Assembly (NCBI GenBank): GCA_965232575.1
Contig: CBDDPZ010000008.1
Location: 930,001 to 994,000 of the forward strand
DNA: 64,000 nt
Origin: Bin5 sp965232575
GTDB lineage: Bacteria > Chloroflexota > Anaerolineae > Caldilineales > Caldilineaceae
Direction of reading: 5' to 3'
The notes beneath the pieces are model-generated. The model saw nothing but the letters and a program-made list of their open reading frames with translations. It did no database searches and was not told the DNA's origin. How positions within the stretch are numbered: position 1 is the first letter of the stretch; every line of letters starts with the position of its first letter. Positions 48,799 through 57,011 of this stretch are shown one piece after another. Made by a program: the position numbers and the translations under genes.

Positions 48799-50016
48799 AT
48801 GCCAAACAATACACCGATTACCAGCGCAGAACTGTATGCGCGTGCCAAAGCCATCCAGCCCAAAATCAGCATGTGGCGCCGCACGATTCACCGCTACCCG
48901 GAGCTGACCTTCACCGAACATCGCACCGCCGGCTTCGTCAACAAGACGATGCTGGACTTGGGGATAGAAACGCAGACTGAGGTGGCCAAGACCGGTGTCG
49001 TCGGCCATCTCCGCGGGGGCGACGGGCCGCTGGTTGGGCTGCGCGCCGATATGGACGCCCTGCCGATCCAGGAAGAAAATGACAGTAGCTTTGACAGCGA
49101 GCGGCCCGGCCTAATGCATGCCTGCGGCCATGATGCACACACGGCGATGCTGATGGGCGCCGCGACGCTACTCAAGGAGATGGCCGACGAGGGCCGCCTG
49201 CCCGGCAACGTGCGCCTGCTCTTCCAGCCCAGCGAAGAGGCCTCCGACGACGAGGGCAAGTCCGGCGGCATGCGCATGGTGGAAGAGGGCGCGCTGGAAG
49301 GCGTTGGCGCGGTCTTTGGTATCCACGTGGATCCCACAAAGGATCTGGGTGTCGTCGCCAGCCGGTCCGGCCCGCTGATGGCGTCGGCCGATGAGTTCGA
49401 GATCACCGTGCGCGGGGCTGGCGGCCATGCCGCGCGCCCCCAGGCGGCCAACGATCCGATCGTGCTGGCGGCTCACGCGGTTCATGCCATTCACCATATC
49501 GTTAGCCGGCGCCTGGACCCCCTCGAGCCGGGCGTCATCACCATCGGGCAGATTCACGGCGGGACCGTGAATAACGTCATCCCCGACAGCGTCTATCTGA
49601 ACGGGACGATTCGCAGCTTCACGCCGGAGGCGCGCCGGTTGCTGCAAGAGGAGCTGTGCCGGGCCTGCAGGGTCGTCGAAGCCATGGGCGGCAGCTTTGA
49701 ACTGACGGTCAAGGAGGGCTACCCGCCCACCGTGTTGGACCCGGAAGCGACGCGAATCGCTTTGGACGCCGCGGCCGAGTTCCTGGGCGAGGAAAACGCG
49801 CCGCAGGCGGCAATGGTGATGGCCGCCGAAGATTTCGCCTACATGGCGCAGGCCGCGCCGGGCAGCTTTTTGCGTCTGGGAACGCATAACCCGGACTGGC
49901 CCCAGCGCTACTACGTCCACACCTCCACCTTCCGAATCGACGAGGACGCCCTGCCGATCGGCGCGGCCGCGCTGGCCGCGGCCGCGGTCAAGTGGATGCA
50001 GGAAAAAAATGCGTGA
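48799..50016 (+). CDS. M20-family amidohydrolase/peptidase
   Basis: A 405-residue zinc-type hydrolase of the N-acyl amino acid amidohydrolase (hippurate hydrolase, IAA-amino-acid hydrolase) group. It shows GLRADMDALPIQEEN, LMHACGHDAHTAMLMGAA, LLFQPSEEASDDEGKSGGMRM, the dimerisation domain start VRGAGGHAARPQAANDPI and the last ligand block MAAEDFAYMAQAAPGSFLRLG. All metal-ligand residues appear intact. The substrate is unknown. Confidence 0.93.
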   Translation: MPNNTPITSAELYARAKAIQPKISMWRRTIHRYPELTFTEHRTAGFVNKTMLDLGIETQTEVAKTGVVGHLRGGDGPLVGLRADMDALPIQEENDSSFDSERPGLMHACGHDAHTAMLMGAATLLKEMADEGRLPGNVRLLFQPSEEASDDEGKSGGMRMVEEGALEGVGAVFGIHVDPTKDLGVVASRSGPLMASADEFEITVRGAGGHAARPQAANDPIVLAAHAVHAIHHIVSRRLDPLEPGVITIGQIHGGTVNNVIPDSVYLNGTIRSFTPEARRLLQEELCRACRVVEAMGGSFELTVKEGYPPTVLDPEATRIALDAAAEFLGEENAPQAAMVMAAEDFAYMAQAAPGSFLRLGTHNPDWPQRYYVHTSTFRIDEDALPIGAAALAAAAVKWMQEKNA

Positions 50017-50325
50017 AGTGAGGAGTGAGCAGTGAGAAGTGAGCGTCGCCTGCCTTACGCTAAGCTATTTGACGCTTCCGCCCTTCCTGGGATCGCTGTT
50101 TGCCGTGAGCCAAGGGCCTGTTTGCGCTTCGCCAAGGCGCGGCGGATGCGGTCGGCTCAACGCAAAAGATGGCGTCGGCTCACGGCAAACGTCTCGCCCG
50201 CATGTTGTTGCCGGGCGTCAGCGCAAACATATAGAGAAGAGGTAGCGCATTCAACAACCCCTTTCGCGGTCGCGAAGGCGTTCTCTCTCTCCTCTCTCCT
50301 TAAACATTTTTGCGCGCACTACAGT
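50017..50325. other. Intergenic stretch filled by nested and E elements
   Basis: An H-type GAGTGAGGAGTGAG run (50016-50042), a triple-nested element (50068-50227) and the start of an E element. No gene is supported. Confidence 0.75.
50068..50227 (+). repeat. Triple-nested palindromic element: B (50068-50227) > A (50099-50189) > A (50121-50166)
   Basis: The outer B element is split after GGGATCGC by TG plus a second element with perfect 13-base ends TTTGCCGTGAGCC/GGCTCACGGCAAA. That element is split after AAGGGCC by TG plus a third, ordinary 46-bp A element. Removing each inner unit leaves a host exactly one base shorter than its intact relatives. Confidence 0.95.
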
Positions 50326-50358
50326 GTGTTGGTCTTGTCTTATCTGCAAAAATGTTTA
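50301..50358. repeat. E element, 58 bp, copy 3, with compensatory stem changes
   Basis: TAAACATTTTTGC ... GCAAAAATGTTTA, where copies 1 and 2 have TAAATGTTTTTGC ... GCAAAAACATTTA. Both strands of two adjacent base pairs changed together. Confidence 0.93.
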
Positions 50359-51054
50359 CTTACCCTCTCCTTTCTTTTGTTCGTTCTCTCCTCCTGTTCC
50401 GCCCCGCCGCAGCCGCTCATTTTTGGCGAGCCCGTGTGGGCGGAGGGCGAGACAAGCGCCTATCGGGTAACGAACCGGGAAGGCCGAATCGTCGGCACGG
50501 CCGCCTACCAGGTAGGCCGGGGGGAGCGGGAAGGCGGCTGGACGTTGACTCGCGAGATCTTCGACGCCGGTGTGAGTGAGCAGGCGACGATCGAGATGCA
50601 GCCGGTCGGCTATCGCCCGGTCTACAGCCATCTCGTCCGTACATTCGGGGGTGGGAAGCAGGTGGTGGAGACGCAGTTCGAGGGCGCCCAGGTCGACATC
50701 GCGCTTACAAATCGCCAGGGTGCAACCGTCTATCAGCGCGTGCAAGTGCCTTCGGATATACGCGACGAGCGCACACTGCTGCTGATCGTGCGGGCGCTTC
50801 CGCTGGCGCAGGGCTATGCTACCCGTATCAACAGTTTCTTGCCGGTCGCCGGCCGGATGGAGCGGGTGGCCCTCCAAGTGCGGCGCAGCGAGAGGGTTAC
50901 GGTGCCGGCCGGCCCCTTCGATACCTGGGTCGTCGAGTTGAAGTCCAATGACCGCACGACCAGGGCATGGGTGGCGCAGACAGCTCCCTTCCCTGTCGTA
51001 AAGTTTATCGACGGACGTTCACAGGCCACCTTTGAACTGACCGGTTTCGAGTAG
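50326..51054 (+). CDS. Lipoprotein of unknown function whose signal peptide begins in an E element
   Basis: About 243 residues. The signal sequence VLVLSYLQKCLLTLSFLLF ends in a lipobox VLSSC, so the mature protein should be lipid-anchored outside the membrane. No ATG is in frame near it; the best starts are GTG at 50326 or TTG at 50329/50335, all inside the E element. The mature part (GEPVWAEGETSAYRVTNREGR, RRSERVTVPAGPFDTWVVELKS, FPVVKFIDGRSQATFELTGF) resembles DUF3108-like lipoproteins. A small one-span protein follows after 27 bases. Confidence 0.72.
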   Translation: MLVLSYLQKCLLTLSFLLFVLSSCSAPPQPLIFGEPVWAEGETSAYRVTNREGRIVGTAAYQVGRGEREGGWTLTREIFDAGVSEQATIEMQPVGYRPVYSHLVRTFGGGKQVVETQFEGAQVDIALTNRQGATVYQRVQVPSDIRDERTLLLIVRALPLAQGYATRINSFLPVAGRMERVALQVRRSERVTVPAGPFDTWVVELKSNDRTTRAWVAQTAPFPVVKFIDGRSQATFELTGFE

Positions 51055-51081
51055 TCGGATGAGTAACAAGGAAGCGGACCC

Positions 51082-51552
51082 ATGGGCATGAAAATCGATC
51101 GCTTTACGTTGGGCATCATTCTCGGCGTGCTGCTGTTGGTCGTTGGCGCTGTCATCACCATTGCGTTCACAGGCGGCCGCGGCTGGCAGAGCGCCGAATA
51201 CCTCAACGAGGATACGCCGGAAGCGGTGGTCCACGACGCCTTCCTGGCCACCGTGCGCAATGAGCCGGACGTCGCGATGAGCCACTACTCTCGAGATGTA
51301 CTCGAAGATGAAGACAATATACGTTTCCGGGAGCGATTTGACTATTACGACTCCGGCCGCTCCGCGCGTCGGCTGCGCATCCTGGACGTGGACATAAGCG
51401 ACGAGGGCGACAAGGCATATGTAACTGTGGCGATCGACAACTTCCACCAGGGCGGCCTGTTCGACAGCGGCACATCGACCTACCGGCGCACGATTCCCCT
51501 GGTGCGCGAGGACGACGCGTGGAAGATCGACACCGACGACCTCTTCTATTGA
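51082..51552 (+). CDS. Single-span membrane protein with an NTF2-like extracellular domain
   Basis: 156 residues. One N-terminal span (LGIILGVLLLVVGAVITIAF), then an extracellular part beginning DTPEAVVHDAFLATVRNEPDVAMSHYS. It continues through DKAYVTVAIDNFHQ to VREDDAWKIDTDDLFY, the pattern of small NTF2/DUF4878-like domains. Function unknown; probably cotranscribed with the lipoprotein. Confidence 0.75.
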   Translation: MGMKIDRFTLGIILGVLLLVVGAVITIAFTGGRGWQSAEYLNEDTPEAVVHDAFLATVRNEPDVAMSHYSRDVLEDEDNIRFRERFDYYDSGRSARRLRILDVDISDEGDKAYVTVAIDNFHQGGLFDSGTSTYRRTIPLVREDDAWKIDTDDLFY

Positions 51553-51582
51553 GGCCAAATACCGAGGAGCGAGCGCAACTGC

Positions 51583-51666
51583 GAGGAGTGAGGATTGAGT
51601 AGTGAGGAGTGAGTAACTGCCCTTCTCTCTCCTCTTCACTCTCTCCTCCGGTGTCCTCTCTCCTCG
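51583..51666. repeat. H-type palindromic unit
   Basis: GAGGAGTGAGGATTGAGTAG ... GAGTAACTGCCC ... TCTCTCCTCTTCACTCTCTCC. Purine arm, TAACTGCC centre, pyrimidine arm. It lies just before the next gene's start. Confidence 0.65.
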
Positions 51667-51684
51667 CCTTCGAGGGCGTGAAAA

Positions 51685-53397
51685 ATGACTGACCAGACAA
51701 TGACCGAGCAGACAATAACGGAAACGACCCGGCTGGCGATGATCCGCCGCCTCTATCTCTATCTCATCGCCTTCATCAGTCTGATCGCCGGGCTGGCTGC
51801 TGCCTACGACCTGATCGATGTTCTGGTCCAGCAGTGGATCACCGACGAAAGGGTTCTGGGGGTCTACGCCGCCGACTCGGTGCAAAGTGCCATCGCCCGT
51901 CCGGGCGGGTTCTTGATCGTCAGCGCGCCCATCTTTCTCATCCACTGGCGATATATCCGCCGCCTGGTTGCGCAACCAGGCGAGTCGCGCGCGGCCTTAC
52001 GCAAGCTGTTTATATACGCAGCGCTCGCTACCACGGTATATGTCAGCGCCCGCGCCCTCTATCACATCATTGAAGGCAGCCTCGAACTTCTCCCCGGCGC
52101 CGCGCCGGGGGAGGAAGAGGTGCGACCGGGCAGGTGGGTGGCCAATTTTTTCCACGCCGGCCTCCACATTACACTGTCTATGTTTTTCGCCCGCCTGCTC
52201 CAGGGGGACGGTGACCTGGGCGTTGAGTCCGGCTGGGCCGGCAGCTGGCGCCGCCTTTTCCAACTGCTTGCCGGTCTGGTAGGGCTTGGCCTGCTGCTCA
52301 CCGGCGCCGCCGATACCCTCAACTTCGTCTGGCGCGCCCTGTTGGAGCCGCTCGGCGGCGCCAGCCTGACTACAGTAGGCACAGGCTGGTGGCAGCGGGG
52401 CATCTCCGGATCGCTGGCCGCCGTTCTGGTCGGCGGACTGGCCTGGCGGCTGAACAATCTCTACTGGAACGGTCTGATGGCCTCTCAGCCGCTGGAAGGC
52501 CGCATGGCACTGCGGCGCCTCTTTCTCTATGGCGCCACAGTGCTGGCCGCCGGCATTACGCTGGTGCCTATGGCGATGTTGTTGCGACTGGGGGTCCTGT
52601 TTCTGTTCGGCGCGGTCGATACCGGGGATATCGATATCGATGATCTCACAACCCCCCTCGGCCTGCTGCCGGTCGGCGCGCTGGCTTGGCGCTGGCACTG
52701 GCTGCAGGTTGCGGCCGAGGCGCAGCGCTACGGCGACTCGCGCGAGAGCGAGTTCGTGCGGCGGCTCTATTACTACGCCGTGGCCGCCACCGGCCTGCTT
52801 CTGCTGTGGATCGGGCTGGTCGATCTGCTGCGGGGGTTGCTGGACTTAGCCATCATCGGCGGGGCTTCGGCTGAGAAAGGCTTTCGCGCCCACCAACTCG
52901 CCTCAGGGGTGAGCCTCATCGCCGTGGGCGCGCCGGTTTGGTCGCTGCACTGGCGCGCCGCCCAGCGCGTGGCCGAGCAGGACAATGAGTCCGGCCGCGC
53001 CGAGCGGACATCCTGGCCCCGCCGCGTCTATCTGTACGGCATCGCCTTGGTGGGCGCGCTGCTGATCCTGTTCGAGTTGGCGCAGGTCGTCTACCGTCTG
53101 CTTCTGTGGGCGCTGGGCGACCCCAACGCAGACTTTTTCGGCGCCGAAACGTTGGATGGGATCGTGCGCGCCGGCGCCGCGGCCGCCTTCTGGGCGGTCC
53201 ATCTTCTCGCCATCCGCAACGACACCCGCATGGTGGATGAGGAGGCAGAGGCTGCCGCGCGTGAAAATGAACAGAAGGAACGACGCCAGGAGGAACTTGC
53301 GGCCCGCATCGAAGAGCTGGAGACGGAACTATCCGCCCTGCGCGCCGAGCTAGCCGAGTTGGAGGATGAGGAGCAAGAAGGGGTTGACGAGGAGTGA
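51685..53397 (+). CDS. Large multi-span membrane protein (DUF5671-type) with a C-terminal coiled coil
   Basis: 570 residues. About twelve membrane spans are arranged as repeats of a unit with RRLYLYLIAFISLIAGLAAAYDLID, RKLFIYAALATTVY, RRLFLYGATVLAAGI, RRLYYYAVAATGLLLLWIGL and RRVYLYGIALVGALLILFEL. This recurring (R)R(L/V)(Y/F)LY opening is typical of DUF5671. The C-terminal ~50 residues are charged and heptad-like (AARIEELETELSALRAELAELE). Probably a membrane sensor or scaffold; function unknown. Confidence 0.78.
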   Translation: MTDQTMTEQTITETTRLAMIRRLYLYLIAFISLIAGLAAAYDLIDVLVQQWITDERVLGVYAADSVQSAIARPGGFLIVSAPIFLIHWRYIRRLVAQPGESRAALRKLFIYAALATTVYVSARALYHIIEGSLELLPGAAPGEEEVRPGRWVANFFHAGLHITLSMFFARLLQGDGDLGVESGWAGSWRRLFQLLAGLVGLGLLLTGAADTLNFVWRALLEPLGGASLTTVGTGWWQRGISGSLAAVLVGGLAWRLNNLYWNGLMASQPLEGRMALRRLFLYGATVLAAGITLVPMAMLLRLGVLFLFGAVDTGDIDIDDLTTPLGLLPVGALAWRWHWLQVAAEAQRYGDSRESEFVRRLYYYAVAATGLLLLWIGLVDLLRGLLDLAIIGGASAEKGFRAHQLASGVSLIAVGAPVWSLHWRAAQRVAEQDNESGRAERTSWPRRVYLYGIALVGALLILFELAQVVYRLLLWALGDPNADFFGAETLDGIVRAGAAAAFWAVHLLAIRNDTRMVDEEAEAAARENEQKERRQEELAARIEELETELSALRAELAELEDEEQEGVDEE

Positions 53398-53615
53398 GAA
53401 GCGAAAGTCAATTTTCGCGCCCAGCCCAAATACTAAATGGCGTCTAGTCGTAAAGTGTTACAAATGTTGCAATAGGGCATTACTGCAACACTTCAAGTGT
53501 GGAAGTAATGCGAATCATTCGCAAATTGTTTACCCTCATTCCATCGCACTGCCTAACCTGTCCTACCCTATTCAGGTTTCACTTCAGATTCCTGCGATTC
53601 GTCCTACTGGACAGG

Positions 53616-55832
53616 TCATGCGCTATACCGCCTCCCCGTTACTGACGGCTCCGCCGCCAAGCTGCGGCGGATTGTAGCCACCATTTCTCCATCCAAATCC
53701 AGCGCTTCAAGAATGGCATCATCCAGCCCCCGACGGACGGGGCAGTGGTCTATCTGCGGCAACGGCAGCAGCACATTACTGGCGTACTTGTCATAGGTCG
53801 CAGCCAACGAAGCGGTCGCATCTTTACCTATGGCGGTAAAATCCGGCACAATCAGTCTGCGTAGGTCATCTAGCGAGAATTGAGGATAAGAAGGGGTCTT
53901 ATTCGACCGATCGCCCAACAATGCCAAGATTCCAAGTGACGAATTAAGGTATACGCAGACGGCCTTTTCCAAAGTCTCGATGCCTGATTCTCCAGCAATG
54001 AGTCTACACGGTGTCCATGCCGAACCAATTGCTGGGGTGTCCAACCTTACGCTTACTGTCCTGACAGTGTTCAAACGCATCCTATTCGGCAAAAACAAAG
54101 TGCTGCGCTGTTGCCAATATTTTTTGGCTAAATGCGCCTTTCCCGACTTGGCGATGATATGCGTGTCCGCTCGTGCCGCCATTGATTGAGTAGTCTCAGT
54201 ATCGTGCTGCCAAAGGGCAACTCTGCCCAATTCGTCCGGCATTGTAGACTTTACGAAGGCGTCTCGTATCCGTTGACCGGCCGGACCAATTTTAGAAATC
54301 CTCCCCAGAGAGATTGACGGGAACAGGTCTCCATTTTTTAGGGCGGCGAATGTTACGCACAAGTACGGAGAGAGAAACTGCACCGCGCTCCAATCGCCGG
54401 CCGCGATTTTTTCTTCTGGCCACTCCTGCACCGTTCCTGTTCCTTGGGCTGCTACAGTGCCATCCTTGATTGCATGCGCAGCGGAGATTGCGGCGGATGG
54501 TGACGCGGGATTCTCTGCCAGATTGATCACTCGTGTTGGTGGTTTCGGTCCTCTATCCACAGGCCAGCGCCGGCATATCAGCAACATCTCGCCGATGTTG
54601 GTGTTTTCGGAAAAGTAGATGCGCTCCGGGTCATGGGAAGTTACGATCGTCTCGATATGGAATTGCTCCGCCAGGTATTTACGTATTTCCTCAGTTGAGT
54701 AATTGGTTGCGCCGACCAATGGCAAGATGGCTGCCACCGTACCGTTGCCATCTTTGGCCAGAAAATCGGCGAGATACAGAAATGCCCCGCCATTATGGGA
54801 CAGATGCACCGGCTTGTTGGCGAACAACGCCTTCTCGCGCGCCTTGATTTTGCGCTCCTCTTCGCGGCTGAACTGGGAGCCGTCATAACGTGCGGTGTCA
54901 AGCACGGTATGGAAGATGCGGCCTAGGAGGTCATGGCGCAGCCCGGCGATGGTGCGCGCCACGGCCAGCGCAGCGCGGGCGCTGTCCCGAATCGCCGCGG
55001 TATAGGCCGGGTCATTGGGGCAGGAGTACAGGGCTGCGCGTCCCGTTTCAAAGATCGGCTTGTAATCGAGCGCCAGGATCAGATTCCAAGCATCTGCGAA
55101 CGCCTGGATAGGATCGGCAGAATCAGCGCACTGCTGCGCCATAGCGGGCGGCCAGTCGTCGTCAAAAGGTTTTGGCGGGTCTGTTCTGCTGTCATATTCT
55201 GGTCTCAGTCTGTGTCGATGGCCATCCAGCCGGGCATGGAACATGACCGCGGTGACAATCACGAGCAAAGCCCGCTTGGCCGCCGGATCCCAAGGCTTTT
55301 TCTTTGTTCGTTTTGTACTGGCAGGCAAGTCCAACGCCTTGGCTAAATCCCGCTTCTGGCCTTCACTGAGCCGCGCGACCGCGCCGTCCAGGCTGCTGGA
55401 CAGCGCGGCGGCCACCGAGTCGGGGTCGCCGAGTTGCGCCGGTGTGAGCCGGATTACCGAGACCAGCTGTTCGAGGTCACCGGAACCCCAGTGTGCAGAC
55501 GCGGGTGTAGGCGCAGCCGGGTCGCGCACGGTCCAGAGCAGTTGGGCTGACGGCAGTGATTCCTCAGTCGTGTCATCAGGGTAGCAGACGGCAAGCGCGC
55601 ATTGGGCCAGATTCTGCTTTAACCGGGCGTCGGCGTCGCGGATGGCGGCCGCCTTCTTCGCGCTACTCTGACCATGCTCAGCTTCTATCGCAATCGACAA
55701 CGGGCCAATCTTTACTTCAACGTCCAAACGGCGATTTCCCGGTTTCTTAACTTCCTGCTTGGCGGCCAACCCATAGCTTTTCAAATGTGAGGCCAGCCAG
55801 ACGTTGAGCGTATGTTCGTGTTCTGTGCTCAT
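53616..55832 (-). CDS. N6-adenine methylase homologue missing its catalytic core
   Basis: 738 residues. The N-terminus has a PD-(D/E)XK-like RRLDVEVKIGPLSIAIEAEHG block. A helical region ends in LRHDLLGRIFHTVLDTARYDGS, the segment that normally precedes SAM motif I. The chain then jumps to QFSREEERKIKAREKALFA and HLSHNGGAFLYLADFL, which normally follow the NPPF catalytic motif. Motif I and NPP(F/Y) are absent, so an in-frame deletion of roughly 200-250 residues is inferred near 54872. The rest is open. The protein should not methylate but may keep the nuclease-like and target-recognition parts. A frameshifted relative is at 5675-8579. Confidence 0.78.
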   Translation of the reverse strand: MSTEHEHTLNVWLASHLKSYGLAAKQEVKKPGNRRLDVEVKIGPLSIAIEAEHGQSSAKKAAAIRDADARLKQNLAQCALAVCYPDDTTEESLPSAQLLWTVRDPAAPTPASAHWGSGDLEQLVSVIRLTPAQLGDPDSVAAALSSSLDGAVARLSEGQKRDLAKALDLPASTKRTKKKPWDPAAKRALLVIVTAVMFHARLDGHRHRLRPEYDSRTDPPKPFDDDWPPAMAQQCADSADPIQAFADAWNLILALDYKPIFETGRAALYSCPNDPAYTAAIRDSARAALAVARTIAGLRHDLLGRIFHTVLDTARYDGSQFSREEERKIKAREKALFANKPVHLSHNGGAFLYLADFLAKDGNGTVAAILPLVGATNYSTEEIRKYLAEQFHIETIVTSHDPERIYFSENTNIGEMLLICRRWPVDRGPKPPTRVINLAENPASPSAAISAAHAIKDGTVAAQGTGTVQEWPEEKIAAGDWSAVQFLSPYLCVTFAALKNGDLFPSISLGRISKIGPAGQRIRDAFVKSTMPDELGRVALWQHDTETTQSMAARADTHIIAKSGKAHLAKKYWQQRSTLFLPNRMRLNTVRTVSVRLDTPAIGSAWTPCRLIAGESGIETLEKAVCVYLNSSLGILALLGDRSNKTPSYPQFSLDDLRRLIVPDFTAIGKDATASLAATYDKYASNVLLPLPQIDHCPVRRGLDDAILEALDLDGEMVATIRRSLAAEPSVTGRRYSA

Positions 55833-56197
55833 AGCCCAAAAATCGCCTGTCAGGTTCTCTGTCGTCGAAAGTGGATTTCGCCTATTATCGCAACCTTTTC
55901 CAACGAATTCCTAATCGAATGGCAGAAGGAACACCTAGTCCTACCAGAACTGTGGCTGGTCCCAATTACTAGACCACGAAGAAGGAGAAAAGGAGCATCC
56001 AGATTGGAGCGACCGGCTCTGCTCAGAGTGCAAAGTGCCGCTCAGATAGCATCGGTGAGGTGATCGGTAATTTGGAAAGACTCTGGATCCTGCTCACAGG
56101 TTATCCGACATTCGGCACGGAATGAGGCAATGCCACAAAAGCCGTGTGCTAGACCGAAACCAGGATGTTGGAACTGCCTCGACTTCGGTTTAGGTCC
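55833..56197. other. Gene-free stretch
   Basis: No gene, RNA or palindromic element is recognised. The short frames here have no ribosome-binding sites or family motifs. It may hold the promoter of the methylase remnant. Confidence 0.5.
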
Positions 56198-56770
56198 CTA
56201 CCTCTCGCCAGCGGCAAGCTCGAGAAGCTTGCGCACCGTCCTCCAGTTTCGCGTCGTACTGATCGTCGAAAGCCTGGAGTCGAAGTAGCTGTTCGTCAGT
56301 TTGCTGCGCGCAACACCGTTCGGGCAGTGCAGATAGATTTCACGGCCCAGCACTGCGAACTCGTCGCCCGGCGAGCGCTGCGGGTTCAGCGATTCCACGC
56401 TGGCGCTTTCCGGCAGCTCCGCCAAAAACATGACGTGCAGTTTGTCCGCTTCCGCACCGGCTTCCAAGAAGGGATTGGCCTGCACGATCTCCAGGAACGC
56501 CCGCGCCGTGCGCGTTATTACGGGAACCCGGTAACCGAAGCGGCTCAAGATCGACGCACTGATGGTCGATGAGATCTCTTCTCCAACCGCGGACCCCGTC
56601 CGAAATACAACGTTCCCACTCTGAATGTAGGTCCGAACGTCCTCGCAACCCGCTTCCACAAACAGTGCGGAGAGTTCCTGCATTGGCAGCATGTTCTTTC
56701 CGCCGACGTTGATCCCGCGCAACAGCGCAATACTAACGTCTGCCTCGGTGTTCCAACTGTCTGTGGTCAT
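56198..56770 (-). CDS. DUF1697-family protein
   Basis: About 190 residues with the DUF1697 opening IALLRGINVGGKNMLPMQEL, GCEDVRTYIQSGNVVFRTG and the end block GVARSKLTNSYFDSRLSTISTTRNWRTVRKLLEL. The family is widespread and uncharacterised. ATG at 56770 is preferred over the upstream TTG. It is a single gene between the methylase remnant and the divergent addB. Confidence 0.9.
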   Translation of the reverse strand: MTTDSWNTEADVSIALLRGINVGGKNMLPMQELSALFVEAGCEDVRTYIQSGNVVFRTGSAVGEEISSTISASILSRFGYRVPVITRTARAFLEIVQANPFLEAGAEADKLHVMFLAELPESASVESLNPQRSPGDEFAVLGREIYLHCPNGVARSKLTNSYFDSRLSTISTTRNWRTVRKLLELAAGER

Positions 56771-57011
56771 GTTGGCTATGTGCCCTTTCGAGTCCAACTG
56801 CTATCTCTCCAATATCAGTATCCGTCCCACGCCAACGGTATCACCGTCTTCTTACGGGCGTCAAACAGCAGCCTACCGGCCGCCGCATGATCGCGGCGCC
56901 CCTCACGTCTTCACCCTCAGGAATATGTGCGGCCACCGCTCATCCTGACGTATACTCGGGTGGACAATGGATCGACCGCGTGCCCTAAGCCCCGCAATGG
57001 AGTCATGAAAC

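Noticed and set aside
48552..48884. Minus-strand frame encoding an apparent small membrane protein
   Set aside because: It overlaps the M20 peptidase start, includes B-element DNA and lacks a ribosome-binding site.
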